Source of the DNA: Isoetes taiwanensis
Lineage: Eukaryota; Streptophyta; Lycopodiopsida; Isoetales; Isoetaceae
Assembly: GCA_021234155.1 (NCBI GenBank)
Contig: JAJEKV010000238.1
Coordinates: forward strand, 186,001 to 250,000
Length of the DNA stretch: 64,000 nucleotides
Direction: 5' to 3'
Made by a program: the position numbers and the translations under genes. The notes under the pieces were generated by a model that ran no database searches, was not told the origin of the DNA, and saw only the letters and a list, made by a program, of their open reading frames with translations. Positions 11,259 to 23,624 of this stretch are shown piece after piece. The stretch's first letter is position 1; every line of letters starts with the position of its first letter.

Positions 11259-11489
11259 ATGCTGATCTATAAGAAAGACTCTAAGTTAATGTAACAAAGC
11301 TAGCATGACATGGAATATTATGCAAAAACAATGTCAAATGTAATTACTCCATATACAAATATACAATAGTTGTTTCAAAAAATTATCTTTGCATATACAA
11401 TAGTTGTTTCAAAGAACCATATAACATTTTTAAATGTTGATAAATCCAATAAACAAGCATGAAAAACTGTGGAGAACAACAGACCATAA

Positions 11490-11955
11490 ATAACGTTAAA
11501 CTTTATTTTTCTCTCTTTCATGGATTTCTCAGGTCTTGCTTCTCCTTTATGTTTTTGGAAGTCCGTAGCCTTGCCCATTTGTACATAGATTCATAGGTGA
11601 AGGATACTACTAGACAATGTATAGTTTTGCTGCAATCTGGCATTATAATGTATGCTTTTGCTGCAATGTGGCATCGTATCTGCTTACACTGGCAAAAAAG
11701 CTTTATGCATGTAGGTGTTTCTGCCTTAACTTTGTTTTTATCTCTTTCATGGAATTCACAGGTCTTGCTTCTCCTATATGTACTTGGAAGTCCATAGCCT
11801 TGCCTATTTGTGCAAAGATTCATAGGTGAAGGATAGTACCAGACAATGTATAGTTTTGCTGCAATTTGGCATTATAATGCATGCTTTTACTGCAATGTGG
11901 CATCATATCTACTTACATCGGCAGAAAAGCTTTATGCATGTAGGTGTTTTTGCCT
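11490..11955. repeat. Tandem duplication, period about 229 bp, inside Helitron A
   Basis: The block that includes TCTCTTTCATGGA, GGTCTTGCTTCTCCT, GACAATGTATAGTTTTGCTG and CTTTATGCATGTAGG occurs at about 11490-11720 and again at about 11721-11955, with roughly 10% differences. Overlapping small open frames in this stretch are duplicated shadows and not genes. Confidence 0.85.
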
Positions 11956-13022
11956 TATGCATGTAGGTTTTTCTATTTAAGATGCTATGAAACATCATTG
12001 ACATTACGCGGGTATGCGGGTTTATTCAAGCATTGATCTCAAGCATTGCTCTGACATAAAGGTGTAGCAGCATTGCTCATCTTCTAGAAAATGCGTGCTT
12101 CTTCAGAAAAACAAAAGTTGAAATGCTTTGGGACAATCAGATAATGAATTAAGCTAGGCAGAAAATGGCCGCTGAAATAGCTCAGAAAAGAAGTTGGGAC
12201 ACAAATTACAGATAGCATAAAATACGCTCCCACAAATAATTATATCCAACATTTACAGTTACCAAATTTTGCCCAGCAACGCTGGGCATCGTAACTAGTA
12301 CTTCATGGTTGAATCCATGCCACAAATTTTTTTGTCATGTAGCAGTGCCACATTGCACGGCATGATACCTTAAATATGTGTATTGTTTGTCCCTGCATGC
12401 GCAACACTACACAACTTTTAATTTTGTTTTATTTCCCACATACATGTTCATATGCTATCAATGGCTTCACCCTTTCCAAACATATGCAAATTCATACACA
12501 ACTAAAACATGATTAAGAGCAATAGACACACTCCATCATTACAAAGGGTCCAAAGGCACAACTTTCATGTTTAGTAAGATCTCGAGGAATGCAAAATGGG
12601 CGTATTAAGATAAACAATTACATATCCTTCCCAAAGAAACGGAAGATAATGTTCCGTGCATCGGAGCATGAAATTCTGTGTATGCTTCTACTTGGCGACT
12701 TCAATGACTGGCCAAATGTATGCCTTTGTGCAAAAAGAAAAGTATGCACACAGTAATTGCAGTTATCATTATAATACAATGCTCACAACCTGACAAACCA
12801 TAGAGCTAACCTCAAACTTGTAATGGGAATAAGGAAACAAAACATTCATATCTTTGTTTTTCCATCATCCAGATGTTTGAAGTACACATCATGGTATAAA
12901 GGGCTTAATTCTGCATATAAGGGAATTTCAATCACAAATCTAGTACCAAATGTCCATTTGAAAGAGGTTTTAGTCTTCGTCAAAATGATAGAAATGATGC
13001 TTTGGTCCTTTTTTGCCAACTA

Positions 13023-13089
13023 TTTTTTTTTTTTTGAAGAACTGTGTCATCAATATATTAAAAGAATGGTAATGTTACAAAGCAAGTGA
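13023..13089 (-). mobile_element. Very short 5'-truncated retroposon tail
   Basis: On the minus strand a short sequence ends in a run of 13 A (13035-13023 as T on the plus strand). The 8-bp word CAACTATT occurs on both sides, at 13017-13024 and 13090-13097, and looks like a target-site duplication. This is the pattern left by a LINE- or SINE-type insertion that aborted after about 65 bp. The family is not identifiable from so little sequence. Confidence 0.45.
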
Positions 13090-14417
13090 CAACTATTACA
13101 TCTTACAATCCATAACAAATGTGTTTGAAAGATTAGGGGACCATCCCATTGCAAAATCGACCAATAAACAAGGTGAATTAGGCATACCACCTTATAAAAA
13201 CAACCTATTATGCAAGAAGTGTACAAACTCGAATACATTTATTTTGCTCTCCAACAAATTCATTCTATGACATGCCTCTAATCTGTGTACCCGAGGTAAT
13301 CAAACATCTAAGTTTAAAATCCATCATCAAACATCAGTTGTTACATGAATGAAATATCATTTGTTAATTTGTCCCATCCTTTGTAAAATGGTAAGGTTTG
13401 GACATTGTGTTCATGAACATGCAATGTAGGATATATGTGGGGATGTATAATATACGTGACAAACAAAACCTAGTAACTATCGCATGAACTTCAAAGGTTG
13501 ATTTGCATTGCAACTCATCATGAATTCAATTGTTACAATTTGGTGTATTATTACCATATAAGAAGAGGGAGAATTAGATTGCTTATTTATGTTGAAATCT
13601 GGCAGCCTGGTTTTGTGCTATTAAGACAAAACCAATGGTATTAAAAGTGCCTTGCATTACATATTCGGCCAATGGTATAAGAAATGTCTTCCAGCATGGC
13701 GACTAAAATTTGCTATACATGTTGAAGTTCTAATTCAGGGACAATTCACAGATGTGTTACATTCGCAACTATTGAGCCCATCTTCTGAGAGTACATATTC
13801 TTTCATTATGAATAACATTCAAAAGAGTGTTGAAATATTAAACGGTGCTCCAAAAATGTGGTTTATACCCCATGTTTCAAGTTCCTGATATAGAATGGAG
13901 AGACTTGATATTGGAGTGAAGTGTCAATGCTCTGTTAATGTATCAGAGGTTAACGCACAAGTATATGACATACAATAAAATTTGTATTTTATGAAAATGT
14001 ACTTGGAAAAAACCTCGTCCCAGTATCTTTAGGCTTGTTCTTATATATTCCAGTTCCTAAAGACCTGTCAGACATTTTCTGACATTATAATTTCAATATC
14101 CCTCCTATCTCGCCTGAGCACAATCAGGTAATTGCCTCAATTTATTGTTTCAAAACCTAAAAAATAGATAGAAGACTTATTGTAGGGTTGCAATATTATA
14201 TGAATTTACCAAGAAGCAAGAAAAAACTATAAAAGCAACCCACCCTAGGAATTTTATGTTTATACACCTCCTATATATCCACCAGACTGGTCATCAGTTT
14301 TGCAAATTTCAAATATTGTGCTTGCACGCAGATTTCCCCAACACCTACTGTACTCGAGATATTGATAGAACGAAGTCCACGGTTCTTGGAAACTCCCCAA
14401 TTGTAGAATGCAACTGC

Positions 14418-14800
14418 TTAATTCAAGTAGTGTATAAGATGCCATGATATGTTCAAAGGCTAATGACATGTATATTTTCCAAGATATAAGATGCTATGAT
14501 ATTTCAAAAAGCTTAAGGACGCAGAACAATATGCCAATGACAACGGTCCTTTCTATAGTGTTTTTTGAGAGAACATGAGCACATGGAACATGGAATGTGA
14601 CTTGGAACATGAGTTGCAACACGACCGAACATGAGTTGCAATAATGTGTTTGGTTTTGCTGGTTAATTCAAATAGTGTATAAGATGCCATGATATATTCG
14701 AAAGCTTAATGACATGTATATTTTCCAAAGTTATAAGATGTCATGATAGTTTAAAAAGCTTAAGGACACAAAATATCATACCGATGACAACGGTCCTTTG
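14418..14800. repeat. Tandem duplication, period about 245 bp
   Basis: TTAATTCAAGTAGTGTATAA followed by GATGCCATGATAT, AATGACATGTATATTTTCCA and GACAACGGTCCTTT occurs at about 14418-14550 and about 14663-14800, with roughly 10% divergence. Noncoding. Confidence 0.8.
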
Positions 14801-15837
14801 GATTCCTCGACTCATGCTCCATTGAGTCATCAAGGTGGGAGGTAACTATTGAGAGATAGTATTATGGGCTCTGTTACGAGTGTGCTGTGGTCTTCCAGCC
14901 TAAGGACTCACCTCTTGTGACGTTCCGCGTTAGCTATACTAAAACGTTAGCTAACTAAGCTAAATAATAACTAAATACCTAGCTAGTTATTGTTATACCT
15001 GAGGGCCTAATTGGCTTGATAAATTCATATCATATCATATCAATTTGACCAGTAAGATGAGGCCACCTGAGCAAACTCGATTGGCCCTGGCTACTTGCCT
15101 ATATGGGAGGCCATCAAGTGGGTCTCTATAACCCCAATTCTGCTACAAACTGTTTTGGGAGGATTTGGTGAAGGAGGAGCTATTTGGTCATCCCTAACTA
15201 GACTAGCTACATGGAGACCTTAAGAGATAATGGCTCTAGCCAAGACACAGGTTAGTACATAGATAGCTTGAGCTTTTAGCTAACCCTTGTATGTGTTGTT
15301 GTCTGGTTAATCTTTATTTCATGCTCTACTTGAGATTATAGATGCGTATATGTATGGTGATTGTTCTCCATCTGTTCCTCCTGGGTTGTGGGGATTAAAA
15401 AGGGGTAGAGACCTAAAGGCCATCTAGTGGTATGGATGCTCCTAGTTATAATCCCTTAAATCCCATTAAATGTGGTATGTGCACAAGCGCCCTAGCTGTG
15501 GATGCTATGCCAAGAATGAGCACCAGATAATGGGTACAATGGTGAAGTGGGGTGGAGCCTTGCTGATCGTGGCTACTGCGGCTCCTACAATGTGCTAGTT
15601 GCGGGCCGGGTATGGGTCTGACACCCCCTGGGTTGCAGGTCATGTCTCAAAGGATGGCCTTGGCTCGATAGGTGTGGTGAGATGACCTATGGATGTTGGG
15701 GGCTAAGTCGGGTATGGATGCATGGGCACTGGTGGTGCCACCATCCTCTAACGCACCCATGAAACCATTGTGCCCCGGAAAGGGACCCATTCCTGACCTG
15801 CCTCATCGAATCGAGGAGATGTAACCCAAAGTAGTCT

Positions 15838-16405
15838 TGTTTAGGGTATGAATTCGGAAGAATTTGGGGACAGTCCTCTGTGAGAACCCTTGTGTCCTAC
15901 AAACAACTTCTCAATAGAAAAGAAATATCATGTGGGTTTTGCAATGGACAAGGGAGAGATAGAGAGAGAGAATAATAAAGAACAATGCAACACAGATGTG
16001 AAAATACGGATCTTGAAATACCAATGAGGATACATGAAGGGCTCTGAAAGGAGTTGAGACAACACAAATGCCTGAACTTGTCTAAAGATCTAAGTCTACT
16101 TTTTTGGTGTGTATGCTACAATGGCCTCTGCCCAAGATAGCAAAGGGTCTACCATTTCTGGATCTTCGGTTACCTAATCCCGTGATCTCTACCATGACCC
16201 GTGGAATCATTATTTCCATAATGAGTGGTACTAATTGGCAGGCCGTGGATTCGCTATGCGGTGGATTCCCTATGCTGTGAACTCTCGTGGTCTCTTCTTC
16301 TTGGTTGGCATGGCCTTAGCTGTTGATGTGGATGCTTGAACTTTGTCCTTTGGATCTTTTCTATACCTTAGAAATAGTCCCGTGCTTTTGGGCCAGGGAC
16401 TAACA
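15838..16405 (-). repeat. 3' LTR of gypsy A (old Ty3/gypsy copy)
   Basis: This 568-bp sequence has the same order of blocks as the gypsy B LTRs: TGTTTAGGG start, CCTCTGTGAG, GATACATGA, TACAATGGCCT, and GGGACTAACA end. Overall divergence from them is clearly larger than between the two gypsy B LTRs. It is followed by a polypyrimidine CCCCCC on the plus strand, which is the polypurine tract of a minus-strand element. The coding parts of gypsy A lie to its right, scattered by later insertions as far as 59007. Its 5' LTR and gag are not in the window. Confidence 0.85.
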
Positions 16406-18531
16406 TTTCCCCCCATCAAAGCACAGTCAGAGGAGAGAAAAACAAGTACCCTCTCTGAAGGAGGAAAATTTGCAAGATCAACTGCACGTCCTGGCGACTG
16501 TGAGATCGATCTTGATTATGGTACTCAGCGACCAGTTTTTGTCACTGTTGGAGTGCATCCGGTATGGTCCGTCCAAGAGCTAGTGTGGCATCAATGAGAA
16601 ATCCTATTCACACCATTTCTTTAGGGCTTGATGAGCAGCAACAGGCACAAATTGCATTCCATCAACAGAAGAGTCTCAAGTCCAAAGGCACTGACACTAG
16701 CATTAGGGTTGCAATGGAAAATTTGACGCTTCCTATTCAAGGAACTTGGTGCAACGGAGTGTAGCACAAAAGCCAGCTTGTCGATGAATAGATCGGTATC
16801 CTTCCATACATGTATTCGGACAAAGCATAGATCCCAACAAAGATCCACAGTGATGTGCATAGGAGTTCACTCAGCACGAGCAGCCAATGTTCGTGTCCAA
16901 AAAGAAGAATGTCAGTCAGTGGTCATGTACTCACGCTGTGGAGGTGCATGAGAGAAGCATAAGGACTAGGTCGTGGAGGAGGATGCATATGCTCATTTTG
17001 AGGCTGAGCACGGAACTCAGTTACCAATGCTAGATGCAACTATTTGCAGAGCATTTCCCAATTTTGAGGTGGCATCAATGTCTCGAAAGGAGACGGTTCT
17101 CAGTCTAGTGGAATAACTTTACTTTCCAAAATATGTACGGAAAGTATTCAGAGTACCAACATACTAGAGGAACGGCTGTGCATAGCCTATGCCATAATCC
17201 CGCTGTAGATGTGCTTGGGCACACGCAAGAGCTTCTTGTGCCTAGAGTGTGAGATTGGAATAGAACTAGGGCATATATTCGTTGAGAAGCGTGGTCGTGG
17301 CAGTTGGAAGAGAGAGGTAGTGGTTGTCTTTTTGAAGTAACAACACGGCTCCCTCATTTTTCATGAATGCCTCTGGATGGTCTTCGGAAAATCATCTCTG
17401 AGAATGAGCCAGATAACAATTATGCAGAACATAAGCCATTGGCTGAACTGTTAGAAAAATGAAGAACGGAAGATCTTCGACAGGAAGCAACTAAAATTTA
17501 GCCAGGGCATACAAGATGTCTCGTTCTTCAATGGCGAGTCCCGGCCAAAGACGGACAAAATCATTGATTGTAATAGCTCCTTCAACTGAGTCAGATGCAC
17601 TAGGCCATGGGCATCTTAGGTAGATTGCTCCGCTTGCTGGAGCTAGTGTTTCAAATCCTGGATTTGGTTCTTCTTCTCATCCCTTATACGCTTGAGTTCT
17701 TTAAGCTTTCGATGAGCGTGAGCGTTATGAGAGGGAGAGGCATCCATAGAAGAGAGTTGCAATTGGAGACCTCCAAGTTCTGTATCATCTATGATTTCTA
17801 GTTGACAGAGCCATGACTAAATCGTCTAACACAGTGATACATAGCTGTTGTTGCATGGTGATACTTTTCTGAGTTTTGATTTCTTCTTGAAGGCTATGAT
17901 AGAGTGCCAAGGTATCTTGAAGAAGTTGATCCTTACCTAAACCTGTAATGGAGTGTGGATTGCCTCCAACTGAGCCATGGTGTCCTGAGCCATTTTTAAT
18001 TCTTCACAAGCGGCCAAAAGAGTGTTGTGTTTCTCTTGAAGCTGCTCCTCAAGATGACTTTTTTGAGTGGTGAGATCCTAGAGAACATCAGAGATATCCT
18101 GGTCTTTAATACCATTCATTAGTTTTTCTTGGGATTCCTGTAACTGCAGAATACAGCCAGCTATCCGTTGCTCATACTCATAGAGAGCTTGTCGAGAAGG
18201 TTGTAGAGGCTAATGGTGGACTTCTTGCGAGATGGAAACTCGTGACTGCTAATGAGGATTCAGAGGGATTATTCTTTGCAGAGTGATGTGAGGAGAAGAT
18301 GGCAATGGGGGATTTCCTTCATGGAGAAGGATAGTGAGCTTCTCCTTGAAGGTTGACGTTCTGCTGCTGAGAGGTCTCATCTAGAAGATCTTGAATGGTT
18401 GTTATCTTGGAGGGAACCTTACTGGATGCCCGTGACATGGATGCCCATGACATGGATCTGCTTCCATAAGTGGATAAACTGCTAGGAACTGGAAGATTTT
18501 GGTTTATAAGTGCCTAAAAATGTGCACCAAT
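16406..18531 (-). pseudogene. Gypsy A third ORF, C-terminal two thirds, decayed
   Basis: The plus-strand sequence follows the gypsy B region 30880-33190 block by block, for example the complement of a frame reading SAFGLETLLLMECN, against SAFGLQTCLLMEC in gypsy B. The frame is broken by many stops and shifts. The part upstream in the gene continues at 29678-30289, because TIR transposon 1 is inserted at 18531/29678. The function of the intact protein is unknown; it sits in the position where some plant gypsy elements carry an env-like or accessory ORF. Confidence 0.8.
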
Positions 18532-18564
18532 GGGTCCTCGCATGTTACGGTGTCTCATTTTTAG
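18532..18564 (+). repeat. Left terminal inverted repeat of transposon 1
   Basis: It begins GGGTCCTCGCA and continues with TACGGTG and ATTTTTAG. It pairs with the complement of about 29632-29677, where the outer 11 bp are identical and the inner part is diverged and longer by an indel. Confidence 0.85.
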
Positions 18565-19539
18565 TGTCTTTTTGTCCACCCAAATTAGGACTATTTTTTA
18601 GTATTATGGGAAGAGGGAAATTCAAAATTAACGAGAATATTGGGGGGTGGTTGATTCCCCCTTTCTCGAGGGAGAGAGATCTCGTTTCTTTCTTTCCATC
18701 CATTTTTTGTTCAGGCTTCTTGTGATCTAATGACTAATGACGAAGACAGGAGGCGGAAATGGCGTTTGCAGAAGCAGGCAAAGAGCAAGCAAGATGAGGC
18801 AACAATTGTCAAATGAAAATTTAGATTGGAGTATTGAGCACTCAAAAAAGCAATTGCAACATGCAGCCTCCATAATCACAAAAACATTTTTGGATTTGAC
18901 AGGTTCGATGTCTACAGACCAGAAGAAAGAAGTATGGCATCTAGTGAAGAACAGCAAAGTTATGCAGGTTGCAGTGTCTGATAAGGAAAAGATTATTCAC
19001 AATGAAGTTGTCGGTAGCATCCAAGAAACCATACAGCATGTGAAAGGAGTGGAGTCCAATGACAAATTAGCAGAAAAAAGAGCAGCATTAGTCATAGCAC
19101 TTGAGAAGGTCAGGCATGGCAGCAAAAGATTAGCTGCCAAGGCTTTAGGAATTCATCCAAGGAATTGTTCCAGAGATAAGAAGCACCGTGTTACAATTAG
19201 TAATAAAAACGCATTGTGGGCTCTTGGGGGAAGGAAGAAGAGAAAGGATTCCTTGAGCCAAGAAGTGATTGAAAAAGTTATGGATTATTGGACAAACTAC
19301 ACCAGACTTTCGCCTAACTTCAAGGACGTCAGATCTGGTAGAGGAAAATATCCTAAGCATCCAACACATTACCTTGATGTGAGCCAGGTATACTATCTGT
19401 AGATCAGTTTTTTACTAAGTCTTTTTTACGTTTACTAATACTAATATTTTTTATAAGTTTTCAAGTATTTTTTCTAATATGAATTGTGTCTGCTAATGGA
19501 ATTAATCTGCACGTTCTTCTCGTGCTAGCAAGTTTTAGT

Positions 19540-19740
19540 GCTATTGATGGTTGATAATGGATCATTTTTTGATATAGTGCTAAGGTTTCTCACCTTTATA
19601 ATGTTGGTGCCACTTTTAGTAATTGTGTTGATGTTAGTGCCACTGTTAGTGATTTTGTAAATGACAGTGCTAATATTACTAATTTCGTTAATGTTGGTGC
19701 CACTGTTAGTAATTTTGTCAATGTTAGCACTAAACTTAAT
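19540..19740. repeat. Degenerate minisatellite in the transposase intron
   Basis: Words of the type GTTAGTGCCACTGTTAGTAA and TTTTGTCAATGTTAGTGC alternate through the intron with substitutions. Similar word repetition (gcaaacatagtac, gctaact) occurs at the other end of the same element at 28430-28900. It is noncoding. Confidence 0.6.
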
Positions 19741-19762
19741 CTCTAGTTAGTGAAGCACCACC

Positions 19763-20351
19763 ATGGACGGGAGACCAGGTAACAGTTGGATCACTATGGA
19801 ACTCGGGTCTATACTGGCAGATCAAGGTGTGTAGAGGGAGCGAACAGACCACCCTCCTGGGTAGGCTTGTGGAAGCAGCATGAGATGGTGCAAGCCAAGT
19901 TAACGCACGGGATGAAGTAAGCTATCTCCATGCCCTCATCTGTAAGGAAGGGCCCTAGTTCCAGTGTAGTGTTTCCTCTATTTGATTTGGTTGTGACAAG
20001 CACCTGCGGTAGACTCTTATCTTGGGTTGTGTCTGACACCCAAATTGCAGGATGATTGAAGTGCTGCTAATGGACGGAAAAAATAAGAGAAGCCCCTTTA
20101 GTATGTTTTGTTAATGGGAAGAAGCAGAGGCCTATTGGCAGGCTCGCCATAGTACTAGAGACATCACAGAAGATGGAGAGCTTTTCTTATTCCAGTACTT
20201 TGTTAGTTAGCTCTTCACCATCCTCCTGTTTGGGTGTGGTGCCAATATTTCCTATCTAGCCTGTTGAGAGGCTTTGAAATAAGGTTGTATACCATACTTT
20301 ATTAATAAAATCAAAAATATCTTGCCTCCGAAAAAAAAAAAAAAAAAAAAA
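19763..20351 (+). mobile_element. 5'-truncated LINE (L1-type) 3' end
   Basis: About 590 bp end in CTTGCCTCCG plus a run of 21 A (20331-20351), preceded by TTTATTAATAAAAT. The 10-bp word AAGCACCACC flanks the insert at 19753-19762 and about 20350-20359, a target-site duplication. These are the marks of target-primed reverse transcription. No reverse transcriptase frame remains. It lies in the intron of the transposase gene and is younger than transposon 1. Confidence 0.8.
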
Positions 20352-22599
20352 GCACCACCTACCACTATAGATTAGCAATGCTTTCATCCCAATGTCCTAG
20401 CACCGGTTAGTGGTTTGGTTTGCTAAGGGTTATGTTGTAATGCTAATGGAATCAGTAATTAGTTCTAAGTTGCTATTCATTAGCAGTTGTTTTTTCTAGT
20501 GGTATTAGCATTAGCATTTACCAAGTAGTTTCCTATTATTATTCTGCAGACAGAATTCTTCACTAGTTTCAAGCAAGACAATCCAGATGTTCAAATTAAG
20601 CAGAGAGCCTTCGAGAAATTAAAGCCTTACTTTGTTGTAAAGCTATCTGAATCCAATACCTGTTGTTGCGTCTATCATGAGAGGATGTCAATGCTGAGGG
20701 AAGGGGTGAAGAACATGAGGAAAAAGTCCATGGTGCATGTTGCAAATGGCACCTGTGAGTGCAAGATATGTGACCATACGGCAAGCCAAGTAGGGTGCAA
20801 TGCATCAAGACATGTTTGGCAGTCTAACAGTGACATGTGGAGAATCATGGTTTGCCCAAAGCCTGAAGATGAGGAATGGCACAATGAAGCATGCTTGTCA
20901 GGAACCTGCAGCAAATGTGGTGTGGACAAAATGGAAAGGTGTCCAAAAAAGAAACAAAGGACAGAACCTCAAAAGTCACTTGGGAGAACATAGACTACAT
21001 TGAAATTGGTAAGGATAAAAATGGCAAATCCAAAAAAAGAATTGAGCATCAATATTTACAGACTTCACCCAATGTTTTGATGGAAACCTTTAGATCTAAA
21101 GCAAAGGAGTTTGTGACACATAATTTCAGGTATAAATGGCAGCAAGCCACGTTTAGACAACTACTGAACAGGTTTGCTGATGATATTATTGTATCAGTGG
21201 TTGACTTTGCAGAGAATTACTCTTTCAAGGAGCAGAATGAAATCTAATCCAAGCATTGGCATAATGAGCAGATCACTATTCTTGTGCACCTCACATATAG
21301 AAGGGATCCTGAGACACAAGAAATGATCAAGGAAGAACATTTTTATATATCTGATGACAGAAAACATGATTCTTTGTTTGTGCAGCATTGCTTTCTCTTA
21401 CACAATCATTGGATGCAAGAGAAGGAAATCACTTTGAAAAAGCATTATATCTTCTCAGATGGTGCAGCCTCACAATTCAAAGGTAAAAAATCATTTTACT
21501 TTGATGCTAGATTCAAATCTTTAATAGGTTTAGATATGATGTGGAACTTTTGGTGCTCTGGCCATGGGAAGGGAGAACATGATGGTGCAGGAGCAGTAAT
21601 AAAGAGGGCTTTGAGAGCAGCACAGTTGAAGGGCAGCAAGATGACCAATGCACACGGGGTGGTGGAATGGCTAAAGCAGTACATGTCAACAGCAGCACCC
21701 ACAACATATAAAAAGAAGATTCAAACTGTAAGTAGAACTTTTTGGGAGGTTGAAATAAGACAAGTGGACAGAAAAAATCAATGGGAAGCACGTCCTATTG
21801 AAGGATCTAGAAACCTTCATTGTTTCCATGGGTGTTCAAATCACATGACATATTTACAGGTCAGAAACCTCTCTTGCTTTTGCACAGATTGTTTAGATTT
21901 GGATTGGGAATCTTGCCCCAATGCATCATATACTAAGAAGTTTGAACTAGTTGTGGTACAGCCCATCAAAGTTATTATTGAAGAAGAATTAGTACATGAT
22001 GAAGGAGAAGAAGCATATATTGGCAGCGCTGACTTATGTAGCATGCAAGTATCTATAGGTGATGTCTTTGCAGTGGTGGCTCCAAATAACAATCACGAGA
22101 ATGTGAAATTCTACCTTATCCTATGTACCAAAGCTAAGTACTTGGTGTTAGAAGACTTTGTAGATATGCAAGGGCAGAAGTTTGTGAAATGGGATGAGGT
22201 CATAGAAGGGACATACTATGAGAAGTTGGTGAATTGTAAATCCAGCTACAAGTTTTGTAGAGGAAATAAAGCAATTGTTTATGCCACTCAAGTTGCAAAG
22301 AACAAAGTCAGGTTGGTTCAAGCAAAGCACGTTGTTAAGCGGGGAGTGGTTTACACTCTAAGTGCCAAAGAAGAACAAGATATTCTAGAGAGGCTTCCCA
22401 CATTGTTGGAATAGTGAGCAATTGTGTAAAGGGTACTGTATCAGTACTTTTATGAATATAAAGAAGTTTCCGTATTTTGCATTCTCATTTTTTATGCTTC
22501 AGTTACAGAATTTTGTACTCGAATGTTGAATGAATTCCAAATTTCAATCAATTTCAATTGTTGGTGTTTCATACTTTTTTAAATTGCTGGTATACAGAC

Positions 22600-23000
22600 A
22601 GGACACTGAGGCCAATTTATAAGGTAAAACATCTAAGTACAAGGTATAACAAAACCAATTTACAAGGTAAAACATGTTAAGTACAACAGAATTAGAAAAA
22701 GGCACAAGGCACAAATTTACACAAGGCACAAGGTATAACAAAACCACAAATTTACAAAAGGTATAACAAAACCAATTGATTAAAACATGTAAGTACAAAA
22801 TCATAAGAGAAAGGCACAAGGCCATCATCCACATTAAAGAAGGCACTAAGGCCTGGATTACAGAAGGCACAAGGCCTAGATTACAGTCGGCACAAGGCCA
22901 TTACAATCAAAGGCGCTAAGGCCTGGATTAAACAAAAGGCACAAGGCCTGGATTAAACTGAAGGCACAAGGCCTATAGCATGTGTTTTTCAAAAATTTAC
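22600..23000. repeat. Imperfect tandem repeats (AAGGCACAAGGCC type)
   Basis: Two interleaved word families fill this stretch: CAAGGTATAACAAAACCAAT-type at 22620-22790, and AAGGCACAAGGCCTGGATTA-type at 22810-22980. It lies between the convergent transposase and acidic ORF of transposon 1. There is no coding support. Confidence 0.75.
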
Positions 23001-23079
23001 AAAGGCATAAAAGGCCTGTTTCAAAAGAACTTGTAATCAAAAGAAGAAAAAAAAGAAGCAAAGATCTATAAACAAAAAA

Positions 23080-23624
23080 GGATCTTTAGGTCCTCAGAGT
23101 CTCCAGGTTCTTCAGGCCTCATCTGTAAGAAAAATTCAGAAAGTTAGGAAGCTGTAATATGTCAAAGAAAGCAAAAAATGAAAAGCAGACTTACTCTGAA
23201 GCCAATTCTGAAATTCAAAAAAATCTTCAGCTTCCTCCGGGTCCGGGTCTTCTTCTTCGCTGGTTCCTGAAAATTCGCTGGTTGCGTCATCTTCTGAATC
23301 AAAAGGCTGGAGCTCAAAAGAATCCACCTCTGAAGAATCTTTGTCAAAAGACAGGAGCTCAGAAGAATCCACCTCTGTGGATGTTTCAGAAGTGAAATCA
23401 GAGCTGGTGGAATCAGAGCAGGTATCCTGAGAAGGCTCGAGACTTTCTACAATCCAAGTTGGGCGAAAATCTTGGAGGTCTTCTGGTGGCTCTTCAAGCG
23501 GAATTAGCCAAGAACCTATAGCATACCTCGCGAAGAGCTCTGGCAAAGGAAGGGAAATCAATTCCCGGCGTTTGGTAGGGGCAGGGGCAGGGGAAGCAGA
23601 GCGGGAACGGCAGCGCTTCGGCAT
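23080..23624 (-). CDS. Acidic Ser/Glu-rich ORF of transposon 1, unknown function
   Basis: The frame starts at 23624 with a basic, Arg/Ser/Pro-rich N-terminus (MPKRCRSRSASPAPAPTKRR), resembling a nuclear localisation signal. It then has a hydrophobic patch and a long Asp/Glu/Ser-rich tail. A consensus donor (CAGA|GTAAGT) at about 23195 and an acceptor (TTCTTACAG) at about 23128 suggest a short intron before the last few codons. A frame reading EEPGDSEDL lies just past the acceptor. A similar ending, PGDQHDSEDF, occurs near 53200 in transposon 2. No enzymatic domain is visible. It is convergent with the transposase gene and could be a DNA-binding or regulatory accessory protein. Confidence 0.5.

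Larger units (their letters stand above)
9546..12298 (+). mobile_element. Helitron A, non-autonomous
   Basis: The 5' end TCCTATATTATAATG is preceded by A (9545). The 3' end is a GCCCAGC-AAC-GCTGGGC hairpin (12271-12287) followed by CTAG (12295-12298) and then T. This is the canonical A|TC...CTRR|T Helitron arrangement. The 5' and 3' terminal sequences match those of Helitron B at 23817-26291, so both belong to one family. No Rep/helicase gene is present, so mobilisation would need a partner. The interior carries an exon-like segment (10473-10592) and a tandem duplication (about 11490-11955). Helitrons transpose by a rolling-circle mechanism and make no target duplication. Confidence 0.85.
12299..15837. 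other. Intergenic DNA between Helitron A and gypsy A
   Basis: I see no gene with support. Short open frames (12823-13089, 13652-13888, 14256-14447, 15446-15643) lack domains and splice context. The stretch contains a retroposon tail (13023-13089) and a 245-bp-period duplication (14418-14800). From about 15000 the composition becomes more GC-rich up to the gypsy A LTR, which could reflect another unrecognised element. Confidence 0.4.
18737..22414 (+). pseudogene. Transposase of transposon 1 (SDG/HGKG family), two lesions
   Basis: Exon 1 is 18737-19387 (217 codons). It is followed by donor GTATAC, a long intron with acceptor CTGCAG at 20549, and exon 2 from 20550 in phase 0. Exon 1 contains a basic helix-turn-helix-like segment (about residues 109-150). 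Exon 2 has FEKLKPYFVVKL, CCCVYHE, a Cys/His cluster (CECKIC...H..C...TCSKCG....CP), ISDD, FSDGAASQFK and HGKGEHDGAGAVIKRAL. The acidic residues of these last motifs are candidates for the DDE catalytic triad of a cut-and-paste enzyme. Lesions: a frameshift near the A-run at 20946-20951 and an in-frame TAA at 21246-21248. Otherwise the frame is open to 22414. The homologue in transposon 2 shares each motif. Few lesions suggest recent activity or a sequencing error in the A-run. Confidence 0.8.

Noticed and set aside
11518..11829. Duplicated small frames in Helitron A
   Set aside because: They arise from the 229-bp tandem duplication and lack any domain.
22600..23000. CRISPR-like array
   Set aside because: Repeats are imperfect, contiguous and without unique spacers, and the DNA is eukaryotic.
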